Both the position numbers and the translations under genes were made by a program. 64,000 bases of DNA from contig NZ_LT592170.1 of the NCBI RefSeq assembly GCF_900088825.1, forward strand, positions 1,228,852-1,292,851, read 5' to 3'. The first letter of the stretch is position 1; the number at the start of each line of letters is the position of its first letter. This document shows, one piece after another, positions 18,678-25,418 of the stretch. The DNA comes from Thiomonas delicata (GTDB lineage Bacteria > Pseudomonadota > Gammaproteobacteria > Burkholderiales > Burkholderiaceae_C). The notes under the pieces are model-generated. The model was not told where the DNA came from and ran no database searches. It was given only the letters and a program-made list of their open reading frames with translations.

Positions 18678-18920
18678 ATGGCCGACGACAAAAACCGCCT
18701 GCGCAGACAGGTTGCCGACGAAATCGGTGCGAGTCTCTCACAAGCGATGCAGCGCGACCGCAAGAGTCTGGTGATCCTGCTCCTGCAGGTGGTCAACGCC
18801 GTGTGGTTCGCCGTGCTGTGGGAGCGCGGCTTCGAGCCCATCGCGGCAGTCGGCATCTGGGCCGCATTCTTTTCCGCTTCGATCACCGTCTCGATCCTGA
18901 TCGAGAAACGGCGGTCATAG
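18678..18920 (+). CDS. Small conjugation-cluster membrane protein
   Basis: An 80-residue protein starting one base after the trbL stop. The charged N-terminal half contains RRQVADEIGASLSQAMQRDR. Two hydrophobic segments follow, SLVILLLQVVNAVWFAVLW and AVGIWAAFFSASITVSILI, and the end is basic (EKRRS). Its spacing makes it the last gene of the first trb block before the toxin-antitoxin insert. Its role is unknown. Confidence 0.65.
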   Translation: MADDKNRLRRQVADEIGASLSQAMQRDRKSLVILLLQVVNAVWFAVLWERGFEPIAAVGIWAAFFSASITVSILIEKRRS

Positions 18921-18961
18921 CTTCGCGGCACTCAGGGCCGCGCCGACAAGACCGATGCCGG

Positions 18962-19297
18962 TCAGTGGGGGAAGGGATGCTCGTTTAAGTACTGACGCAG
19001 TGCGGCATTCACGCGGGTCTGCCAACCCTTCCCGGTGGACTTGAAGGTTTCCAGCAGGTCGGCGTCCAGTCGTATCGCGGTGAATACCTTGGTTTCGTCG
19101 GCCTTCGGGCGACCGCGAGGACGCTTGGCGACTAGCGCGGCGTACATTTCCGGCGGTAGCGCCTCGCTAGCTGGCTTTGCCCTGGCAAAGTCCTCTGCTG
19201 TCCATTCAGGGTTATCCGGGTCAGCCACAATGCCTGCATTGATGGCCGCGTCCTCTTCCTGCGTGGGGTAGATCGTTCCGGTTTTAAGTTTCGGCAT
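18962..19297 (-). CDS. brnA: BrnA-family antitoxin (copy 1)
   Basis: A 111-residue antitoxin overlapping the end of brnT by 14 bases on the minus strand. The C-terminal ribbon-helix-helix DNA-binding region is TAIRLDADLLETFKSTGKGW followed by QTRVNAALRQYL, the usual BrnA signature. The N-terminal part (about residues 1-60) wraps the toxin in known complexes. Its orientation is opposite to the surrounding trb operon, which marks the pair as a later insertion. Confidence 0.87.
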   Translation of the reverse strand: MPKLKTGTIYPTQEEDAAINAGIVADPDNPEWTAEDFARAKPASEALPPEMYAALVAKRPRGRPKADETKVFTAIRLDADLLETFKSTGKGWQTRVNAALRQYLNEHPFPH

Positions 19298-19550
19298 AGC
19301 GCTTCACCTCTCTCGTGTTTGCCTTGCGCAGGCTGATGACGCGGACTGCATCGGGTCGCAGGCAATAGACCATCACGTGCAGACGTTCGCCGATGTAACC
19401 GGTGGCTTCAAATCTTTGCTCGGCGTACTGCTTGCGCGTGTCCTCACGAACCACCGCTGCTTCCCACTCAAAGCCTTCAGCTTCGGCTAGCGACAAGCCA
19501 TGCTTGTCGAGGTTGCTTTCGTCTTTGGATAGGTCGAATTCGTAGTCCAT
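19284..19550 (-). CDS. brnT: BrnT-family ribonuclease toxin (copy 1)
   Basis: An 88-residue BrnT toxin: YEFDLSKDESNLDKHGLSLA at the start, then EQRFEATGYIGERLHVMVYC and the C-terminal VRVISLRKANTREVKRYAE. BrnT is a RelE-fold ribonuclease that blocks translation. The catalytic region appears complete. It is the first gene of the pair and is followed by brnA with a 14-base overlap. Direct repeats of TTGTATAAACA lie just upstream of its start. Confidence 0.88.
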   Translation of the reverse strand: MDYEFDLSKDESNLDKHGLSLAEAEGFEWEAAVVREDTRKQYAEQRFEATGYIGERLHVMVYCLRPDAVRVISLRKANTREVKRYAET

Positions 19551-19558
19551 GTGAATTA

Positions 19559-19604
19559 TTGTATAAACACAAAATGGCCGTGCAAAGTGTTTTTTGTATA
19601 AACA
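19559..19604 (-). promoter_or_regulatory. Putative brnTA operator repeats
   Basis: TTGTATAAACA occurs at 19559-19569 and 19594-19604, starting 35 bases apart, directly upstream of brnT. The surrounding DNA is AT-rich in a GC-rich region. BrnA-type antitoxins repress their own promoters, so these are likely operator sites. Confidence 0.55.
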
Positions 19605-19738
19605 TTAAAGCCGTGTTACACCCGCACCTCCTGCAACCTCCAGCGCAATCAGGCGCGCCAGGAGCCGGCGCTACGCGGCGTTGGGTGCATTGGCAGTCGC
19701 TGCCATCGCCATCACCGGCGTTCATAGCTTCGCGGCAC

Positions 19739-20107
19739 TCAGGGCTGCAAGTCGTTGAGCGTTACACCCAGCGCCGCTGCGAGGGCTTTGAGAGTCTTGG
19801 CCACTCCGATCCGCTTGCCCGTCTCGATCTGGCTGAGATAGGCCTTGCTGATGCCGGCCTTCTCGGCCAAAGCGTCCTGGGTGAATCCGCGATAGTCGCG
19901 CCAGGCCTTGACGGGATGGACTCCATCAAGGATCGCATGCGCGACAGCACCCAGCACCCGGAATCCATCGTCTGCAGCTTTCACGGCATCGAACAGGGCA
20001 ACGTCATCCAGGCTCTCGGCGGCGCGCATGAGCCCCGCAAACAACTCCATCGGAACCACGGCGTATTCCCGCTTCCCGTTGCGTTCGATGAATTGAATCG
20101 TGCTCAT
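19739..20107 (-). CDS. XRE-family antitoxin of a RelE/HigB-type pair
   Basis: A 122-residue protein with an N-terminal antitoxin-like segment (MSTIQFIERNGKREYAVVPM) and a C-terminal XRE helix-turn-helix (GFTQDALAEKAGISKAYLSQ). It starts inside the stop of the upstream toxin gene (ATGA overlap), the toxin-first order of HigBA-like systems. The antitoxin is intact, but the toxin frame is broken, so it may now serve as a lone repressor or be decaying. Confidence 0.8.
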   Translation of the reverse strand: MSTIQFIERNGKREYAVVPMELFAGLMRAAESLDDVALFDAVKAADDGFRVLGAVAHAILDGVHPVKAWRDYRGFTQDALAEKAGISKAYLSQIETGKRIGVAKTLKALAAALGVTLNDLQP

Positions 20108-20362
20108 GGGTACGCACCTCCTCGTGGGGCAACCGCCAGGATCATCACCACCAGGCAGTCATCATGAATCTCGTAAATCACGCGCCAATCGCCGACGCGC
20201 AACCGATAGACCGGAGCGTCCCTGCAACTTCTTCACGTTGTTGTTCGGTCCATGGGGCGCAGCCGCCAACTGCTCGATCTTTTCGCGCACTGTCGTTGCA
20301 AGATTGCGTGGCATGGCCTTGAGGCTCTTGAACGCTTCGCGGCTGTATTCAATCGAGTACAT
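20104..20362 (-). pseudogene. RelE/ParE-family toxin, frameshifted
   Basis: The frame opens as a normal RelE-type toxin (MYSIEYSREAFKSLKAMPRN, then NVKKLQGRSG) and then leaves frame near 20210. The lost C-terminus is readable in another frame as YRLRVGDWRVIYEIHDDCLV and MILAVAPRGGAYP, ending in a TGA that overlaps the antitoxin start. A single missing base explains it. The short frame product of 66 residues lacks the catalytic strand and is unlikely to be toxic. Confidence 0.8.
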
Positions 20363-20534
20363 GGGCCAGTATTAGCGGAATGCAAACCCTCTGCAAACTC
20401 TAACGCACAACTGATTCGCTGCGCGAGTTGGCGGGGCACAGCGCACTGGGGCGCTGCCCGCCTCGGCCGGGTGCCGTGCACCGGGCCGTTGGGTTTGCGT
20501 CGGTGCAAAGCACGGACGCGGATTCCCTGACAGA

Positions 20535-20601
20535 CGCATCACCCGCTGATGCAGTTGTCCCCACCCCGCAGAGTCAGGGCAGGGCGCCAACGTCTGGCGC
20601 C
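20535..20601 (+). repeat. Conserved intercistronic motif, copy 5, with hairpin and traF-end duplication
   Basis: The motif proper is 20556-20580, with a hairpin at 20582-20601 (GGCGCCA, loop ACGTC, TGGCGCC). Upstream identity to copy 4 extends through the last codons and stop of traF (CGCATCACCCGCTGA), giving 67 bases with three mismatches to 11462-11528. Here no traF gene precedes it. The segment from 20363 to 20534 is otherwise without a recognisable gene. Confidence 0.8.
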
Positions 20602-20619
20602 GCAACCCTGGAGAACGGT

Positions 20620-21270
20620 ATGGCCGAAGCCAACCCCTACCTCAACGCCCGGCGCGAGTGGGATGAGCGCTATGGCGACGCGCTCGCCCGCGCAAAGACC
20701 TGGCGGCTAGCCGCCTTCGCCAGTCTGACCGTGGCCGCGATCGCCGTCGCCGGCATCACCTACATCGGCGGACAAAGCAAGATTCAGCCCTTCGTCGTCG
20801 CCCTCGACAAGATGGGCAACCCGGTCGCCATGGCGCAGCCTGCGGGCGGTAGCGCCGTCAGCCAGCGCATCATCGAGGCGCAAGTCGCCAACTGGGTGTG
20901 GACGGCGCGCAGCGTCATCCCCGATCCCACGGCGCAGAAGGCGCTCATCGCCAAGGTCTATGCGATGACCGGAAGCAGCGCCGCGTCCTATCTCAACACC
21001 TGGTACGCCGCCCACCCGCCGTTCGGCGACTTCACCGTCAACGTCACCATCACCAGCGTCCTGCCCGTCAGCAAGGACACCTGGCAGGTCGGCTGGGATG
21101 AGATGCGCTTTGAGGGAGGTCAGCCCAAGCCGGTCGAACACTGGCGCGCCAACATCACCACCGGCCTCGACCCCAAGCTGGCCGACAACCCCCAGGTCAT
21201 GCTCGACAACCCGCTGGGCCTGTTCGTCAAGAACGTGACCTGGACGCAGATCGTCGGCGCCGCCAAGTGA
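20620..21270 (+). CDS. trbF: TrbF/VirB8 inner-membrane protein
   Basis: A 216-residue bitopic protein. The N-terminal motif is NPYLNARREWDERYGDALAR, the membrane anchor is LAAFASLTVAAIAVAGITYI and the periplasmic VirB8 domain (about residues 60-216) follows. VirB8 proteins nucleate the secretion complex. The start follows GGAG within CTGGAGAACGGT. It opens the second trb block after the toxin-antitoxin insert. The next gene starts at an overlapping GTG. Confidence 0.9.
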   Translation: MAEANPYLNARREWDERYGDALARAKTWRLAAFASLTVAAIAVAGITYIGGQSKIQPFVVALDKMGNPVAMAQPAGGSAVSQRIIEAQVANWVWTARSVIPDPTAQKALIAKVYAMTGSSAASYLNTWYAAHPPFGDFTVNVTITSVLPVSKDTWQVGWDEMRFEGGQPKPVEHWRANITTGLDPKLADNPQVMLDNPLGLFVKNVTWTQIVGAAK

Positions 21271-21539
21271 GCGATCGACTGGAACAGCGCAAAGCCGCCG
21301 CCCGGTGGTCTGGGCGGTACATCGTCTGCGCCTTCCTGGAGACGATCGGGCTGGCCCTGATGCTGTGCGTTCCCCTCGATCTGCTCGTGCTGCTCCCCGT
21401 GCTCGATTTATCGGGCTACCGCTTCAACCCTTTCGTCTACGCCTTCTGGCTCGCAGCGGTCGGCCTCGTGCTGCGCCCGCGCATCCTGCGACCCGATTTC
21501 GTCAATTCCATCACGCTCTATCAGGAGGATCCAACATGA
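21267..21539 (+). CDS. Small membrane protein between trbF and trbG
   Basis: A 90-residue protein read from a GTG that overlaps the trbF stop (GTGA). Its own stop overlaps the trbG start (ATGA). Three hydrophobic stretches are visible (about residues 18-34, 35-48 and 58-70: FLETIGLALMLCVPLDLLVL, then VYAFWLAAVGLVL). It stands in the position of small accessory trb genes, but I do not recognise the family. The two overlaps support expression. Confidence 0.65.
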   Translation: MSDRLEQRKAAARWSGRYIVCAFLETIGLALMLCVPLDLLVLLPVLDLSGYRFNPFVYAFWLAAVGLVLRPRILRPDFVNSITLYQEDPT

Positions 21540-22519
21540 CTCCCACCAAATCCCTGCTCGCCCTGGCCATCCTGGCCGCCGCAGCCACCGCCCACGCCGC
21601 GCCACCGGCAGCCTCAGCCTCCCAACCCAAGCCCGACATCAAGCCCACGACATCGATCCCACTGCAAACCAGCCATCAGATCTACGACCTCAAGGCGCCG
21701 ATCCCGCTGTCCTGGCGGGCGACCACGGCCGCAGCCCAGACCTGGCTGAATACCGGCAGCGCCCCCAGCATGGTCGGCACCAACGGCATGGTGATGTATG
21801 CCTATGGCCAGAGCCAGCCCACCATCACCTGCGCCCCGTTGCACATCTGCGTCATCAACCTGCTGCCCGGCGAGCACATCACCAACCTGTCCATCGGCGA
21901 CAGCGTGCGCTGGCTGGTGCAGACCGCCGATGCCGGAAAGACGCCGGTCGTCGTAGTCAAACCGACCGCCGCGGGCCTGACGACCAATCTGGCCGTCACC
22001 ACCGATGCGGGCCGGGTGTACTACCTGACGCTGGTCAGCGACCAGCACAACTATGTGCCGCAAATCGGCTTCTACGATCCGCAGCAGTTGGTCATCAACA
22101 TGGAGCAGCAGGCCGCCCAACAGCGCGCCGCCGAAGCGGCGCAGACCGCCGCCAAGCAGCAGGCCGTCATCGCCCCGCTGGGCCACATCGACCCCTCGAC
22201 CCTGGACTTCTACTACACCTGCAAACTCGACGACGGGCACTCCGACCTGGAGAACGACGACCTGCTGCCGCTGCGCGTGTTCTCCGGCGGCGGCCACACC
22301 TATCTGCAGATGCCGGGCAAGATGCGCTACACCGATGCGCCCGCCGTGTTCAACGTCACCAGCGACACCACCGAACTGCTCAACAGTCGCCTGGTGCACG
22401 ACTACTTCGTCATCGACGGCCTGCCGCAGAAGTTCAAGCTGGTCGTCGGCGTGGGTAAAGGCTCGCGCAGCGTCACCTGCCATCACCAGCAGATGAACGC
22501 CGGCTGGTGGGCCCGCTGA
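21536..22519 (+). CDS. trbG: TrbG/VirB9 outer-membrane complex protein
   Basis: A 327-residue periplasmic protein with a signal peptide (LLALAILAAAATAHA). The VirB9/TrbG parts are NLAVTTDAGRVYYLTLVSDQ in the middle and the C-terminal domain FYYTCKLDDG through VHDYFVIDGLPQKFKLVVGV. It forms the outer-membrane core ring with TrbI. AGGAGG precedes the ATG. The gene is complete. Confidence 0.9.
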   Translation: MTPTKSLLALAILAAAATAHAAPPAASASQPKPDIKPTTSIPLQTSHQIYDLKAPIPLSWRATTAAAQTWLNTGSAPSMVGTNGMVMYAYGQSQPTITCAPLHICVINLLPGEHITNLSIGDSVRWLVQTADAGKTPVVVVKPTAAGLTTNLAVTTDAGRVYYLTLVSDQHNYVPQIGFYDPQQLVINMEQQAAQQRAAEAAQTAAKQQAVIAPLGHIDPSTLDFYYTCKLDDGHSDLENDDLLPLRVFSGGGHTYLQMPGKMRYTDAPAVFNVTSDTTELLNSRLVHDYFVIDGLPQKFKLVVGVGKGSRSVTCHHQQMNAGWWAR

Positions 22520-22530
22520 TGGAGACGACG

Positions 22531-23913
22531 ATGAACGACTCCAAACAGGGCGACACCCCAGAACCCGACAGCAGCCTGCTCGCGCAGGACGTGGACGGCG
22601 CCACCGCCGGGAAGAAGAAAAAAGAGAAAGGCCTGAGCATCAAGGGCACGCCGCGTGAGGGCGGCGCCCGCCTGAGCAAGAACTTCAAGAAAGTCGCCTT
22701 TGTCGCAGGAGGCGTCGTCGCTGGCGGCATGATCCTGGGCATCATGACGGCCGGGAACAAGCAGGCAGCTCCCTCCGACGGCGGCGATTCGGGGGAACAG
22801 GTCGGCCTGACCAGCCCGGACATCGCGGCCATGCAGCGCGCGGCCCAGGCGAATGCGACACCCGCGCCCGGCGCATCGAACCCGGCGCAAGCCAAGGCCT
22901 CAGCCAGCTCGCCAGCTTCTCCCCTGCAAACCCCAGGAACAACCCTGGCCGCGACCCCCAACCCGCAGCAACTCACCCCCGCCCAGAAGTATCACCAATG
23001 GCTGGAAGAGCAGCACTACAAGAACCTGGAGGGCGCCGTGCTGGCGGCTCAGAGCGCGCACCTCGCCAAGGTCGAGCTGGCAGCGCCCAGCGCATCAAGA
23101 TTGGCCGGAAGCGATACCGCCGAACAACTGCGCCGCCTCGCCCTCGGCGCAGCGCCCAAGCCGGGCGAGCAGGAACAAGCCCTGCAGAAGGCGCTCACCG
23201 CACTCCAGGGCGCGACAGGGCAGGGCGGTGCAGGCCAGCCATCGCCCCAGCAGCAGAACAAGAGCTTTCTCGATGCCGCACAGACCCCGGGGGACAACGG
23301 TTATCTGCCGGCAGCCGTGCAGCCTCCCCTGGCCCGGCATGAGCTATTCGCCGGCAGCGTGATCCCCGCCGTGATGCTGACCGGCATCGACAGCGATCTG
23401 CCCGGCACCATCAGCGCCCAGGTGCGGCAGACCGTGTACGACAGCTTGAATCCCAGTGTGGTGCTCATCCCTCAGGGCACCCGCCTGATCGGGCAGTACA
23501 GCAGCCAGATCGCCTACGGCCAAAGCCGCGTGCTGGTGGCCTGGAGCAGGCTGATCTTCCCGACCGGCGCCACCATCGACCTGCGCGGCATGGAGGGCAC
23601 CGACGGCAAGGGCCAGGCCGGATTCCACGACCAGGTGGACAACCACTACTTCCGCGTCTTCGGCAGCGCCATCCTGATGAGTCTGCTCGGCGTCGGTGCG
23701 CAGCTCAGCCAGCCGCAGAACTCAGGAGCGCTCAACACCCCGTCCACCAGCCAGCAGGCGGCAGCAGCCATGGCGCAGCAACTCAATAACGTCGGCACCA
23801 ACCTGCTCAACCGCAACCTGAACATCCAGCCCACACTCGTCATCCGCCCGGGCTATGCGTTCAACGTGCTGGTGAATCGGACGATGATTCTGCCGGCGTA
23901 TTCGAGCCAGTGA
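22531..23913 (+). CDS. trbI: TrbI/VirB10 channel protein
   Basis: A 460-residue VirB10-type protein. A cytoplasmic Lys-rich N-terminus is followed by one membrane segment (VAFVAGGVVAGGMILGIMTAG, about residues 55-75), a Pro/Ala/Gln-rich periplasmic linker and the C-terminal beta-barrel domain (VMLTGIDSDLPGTISAQV, then LIPQGTRLIGQY and WSRLIFPTGATIDL). It spans the envelope and senses ATPase energy. The start at 22531 is chosen for GGAG six bases upstream; 22519 is also possible and overlaps the trbG stop. It is the last recognisable conjugation gene. Confidence 0.9.
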   Translation: MNDSKQGDTPEPDSSLLAQDVDGATAGKKKKEKGLSIKGTPREGGARLSKNFKKVAFVAGGVVAGGMILGIMTAGNKQAAPSDGGDSGEQVGLTSPDIAAMQRAAQANATPAPGASNPAQAKASASSPASPLQTPGTTLAATPNPQQLTPAQKYHQWLEEQHYKNLEGAVLAAQSAHLAKVELAAPSASRLAGSDTAEQLRRLALGAAPKPGEQEQALQKALTALQGATGQGGAGQPSPQQQNKSFLDAAQTPGDNGYLPAAVQPPLARHELFAGSVIPAVMLTGIDSDLPGTISAQVRQTVYDSLNPSVVLIPQGTRLIGQYSSQIAYGQSRVLVAWSRLIFPTGATIDLRGMEGTDGKGQAGFHDQVDNHYFRVFGSAILMSLLGVGAQLSQPQNSGALNTPSTSQQAAAAMAQQLNNVGTNLLNRNLNIQPTLVIRPGYAFNVLVNRTMILPAYSSQ

Positions 23914-24100
23914 AGATCAGTCCCTGTGCGCAACAAGGATGACGAAGCTGTTTGGTTGGGTCGCATCGGCGCTTGTTGGACGAAAGGTCAAAGCGTGCCG
24001 ATCGTTTTTTTTGGTGCCACGGTCTTGGCCCGCGCGTCTGTCCGCGTTGCTGCGTTCAGCGGGCTCCAGTACCCGCAATCCCTGGCGTGTCGGTTTGCCG
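23914..24100. other. Right junction of the conjugative module
   Basis: About 190 bases between trbI and the convergent TrmB-type gene. A run of eight T follows GATCG at 24004. No integrase, tRNA or repeat matching the left junction was found, so the element boundary cannot be placed from sequence alone. Confidence 0.4.
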
Positions 24101-24922
24101 CTATTTGCTCGATGCGGCGATCGGGCGCAAAATGGCCTGAGCATCAGCGGTCCTCAATAGCTTCTTGTAAGCCGCAGGCGTCATGGCGTTGATGAGCAGC
24201 CGCCCCAGCACATCCGCCTTGACGTATTCCACCGCGAGTAAAGCCATCACTGGGTTGGTCGTGAGGGTGGCCTGATCCGGCGTGCGATCGCCGAATTCGG
24301 CGACGACGGCCTCGCTGTCGTCCGCCACCACGACGGCCAGACGCCGCCCCGCGAGTCTCAGCCGGGCACTCGCACCACATTCCGACAAGTCGTAAGTCGT
24401 GGGACCAGACAGGATTCGGGTGCCGTAGATGGCCACATGAGTCTCTATCCCACGGGCTGCCGCCGCTTCCAGCAATGGCCCCAGCGTCTCGAGTTCCTCG
24501 TCCCAGACCCCGGCAAAGATGATGGAGGACGCCTTGTCGATCGTTCGCGCAAACGCCTGGACGATGGGCTCTCGCCCACTGAGCGACCAGACCAGTCCCG
24601 GCTCGCGCTGCGCGGGCAGTCGGTCGAATGCTGCTGCCGCGGCTTGCACATCGGCCGCCATTCGCGAACGCAGCTCGCCCAGCAGATCGGTATGCGGGAC
24701 CGCCGCATACCGAACCGGCTCGGAGCGATTCACGAGCACAGCGCCCCGCGCCTCAAGGCGGTTGAGCGTCTCGTAGACCTTCGATAGCGGCATGCCCGCC
24801 CGACGTCCGACTTCCGCACCGGTAAGGGGCGGCTGCCCCGCCAGGGCCGTGTACGCCTGGGCCTCGTATTGGGTGAACCCTAGGCGAATCAATGCGCTGA
24901 TGGGTTCCGAATCCACATCCAT
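24101..24922 (-). CDS. TrmB-family transcriptional regulator
   Basis: A 273-residue regulator. The N-terminal winged helix is LIRLGFTQYEAQAYTALAGQ through GRRAGMPLSKVYETLNRLEA, the TrmB pattern. The remaining 180 residues form an effector/PLD-like domain (REPIVQAFARTIDKASSIIF, then YGTRILSGPTTYDL). It is divergent from ridA, and two inverted repeats of ACTAC/GTAGT lie between them, so it likely controls the ridA-MFS unit and itself. The ligand is unknown. Confidence 0.85.
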   Translation of the reverse strand: MDVDSEPISALIRLGFTQYEAQAYTALAGQPPLTGAEVGRRAGMPLSKVYETLNRLEARGAVLVNRSEPVRYAAVPHTDLLGELRSRMAADVQAAAAAFDRLPAQREPGLVWSLSGREPIVQAFARTIDKASSIIFAGVWDEELETLGPLLEAAAARGIETHVAIYGTRILSGPTTYDLSECGASARLRLAGRRLAVVVADDSEAVVAEFGDRTPDQATLTTNPVMALLAVEYVKADVLGRLLINAMTPAAYKKLLRTADAQAILRPIAASSK

Positions 24923-24972
24923 TCCATTCCCCTTCTTCTGCTACGGCCAACATGACGTCAATCGCTTGACTA

Positions 24973-25021
24973 ACTACCAGAGTAGTATAAGAATGCTTTT
25001 GAGTACTACTACGGTAGTAGT
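24973..25021. promoter_or_regulatory. Paired inverted repeats between trmB-type gene and ridA
   Basis: Two palindromes carry the same half-site. ACTAC-CAGA-GTAGT lies at 24973-24986, and ACTACTAC-G-GTAGTAGT (8-bp arms) at 25005-25021. They sit in the 130-base divergent promoter region, beside a TTGACT (24966-24971). The second lies 14 bases before the first ATG near ridA. They are likely operators of the TrmB-type regulator. Confidence 0.7.
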
Positions 25022-25052
25022 CACTTAACATCAAATGAAAGGATGGCATCAG

Positions 25053-25418
25053 ATGCGAAAGACTGTCAGTACTGGCTCCCCTTGGGAGCCCAAAGTCGGG
25101 TATTCGCGGGCCGTAGTGGTGAACGACACCATCTACCTATCTGGCACAGCTGGACAAGGACCAGACGTCTATGCGCAGACCCGAGACGCGTTGGCTATCG
25201 TCGAGAAAGTGCTGCGTGACAATGGCTTCGCCATGTCCGACGTCGTGCAGAGTCGACTGGTGGTAGCAGACTTCGAGCACTGGGAGGATGCCGCCCGTGC
25301 CCATGGCGAGGTCTATCACCAGATCCGTCCAGCCTTCTCCCTGGTGCATGCCCTGCCGTTCGTCGATTCGTCGATCTTGGTCGAAGTTGAGGCCATTGCG
25401 GTCAGGACATCCGAATGA
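25053..25418 (+). CDS. RidA-family imine deaminase
   Basis: A 121-residue RidA/YjgF protein: GYSRAVVVNDTIYLSGTAGQ at the start, DVVQSRLVVADFEHWEDAAR in the middle, and PAFSLVHALPFVDSSILVEV at the C-terminal active-site region. The usual RidA arginine before the TxV motif is not in the standard form, so it may be a non-archetypal subfamily. RidA hydrolyses reactive enamines and imines formed by PLP dehydratases. ATG 25053 is preferred over 25035 because AAAGGA lies about nine bases upstream. Confidence 0.85.
   Translation: MRKTVSTGSPWEPKVGYSRAVVVNDTIYLSGTAGQGPDVYAQTRDALAIVEKVLRDNGFAMSDVVQSRLVVADFEHWEDAARAHGEVYHQIRPAFSLVHALPFVDSSILVEVEAIAVRTSE

Larger units (their letters stand above)
18915..19745. 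repeat. 24-bp direct repeats flanking the first BrnTA module
   Basis: The sequence TCATAGCTTCGCGGCACTCA + GGGC occurs at 18915-18938 and again, identical, at 19722-19745. Between them lie the brnT/brnA pair and about 170 bases of non-coding DNA. The first copy overlaps the stop of the preceding trb gene. This is what insertion or duplication by short-repeat recombination would leave. Confidence 0.75.
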
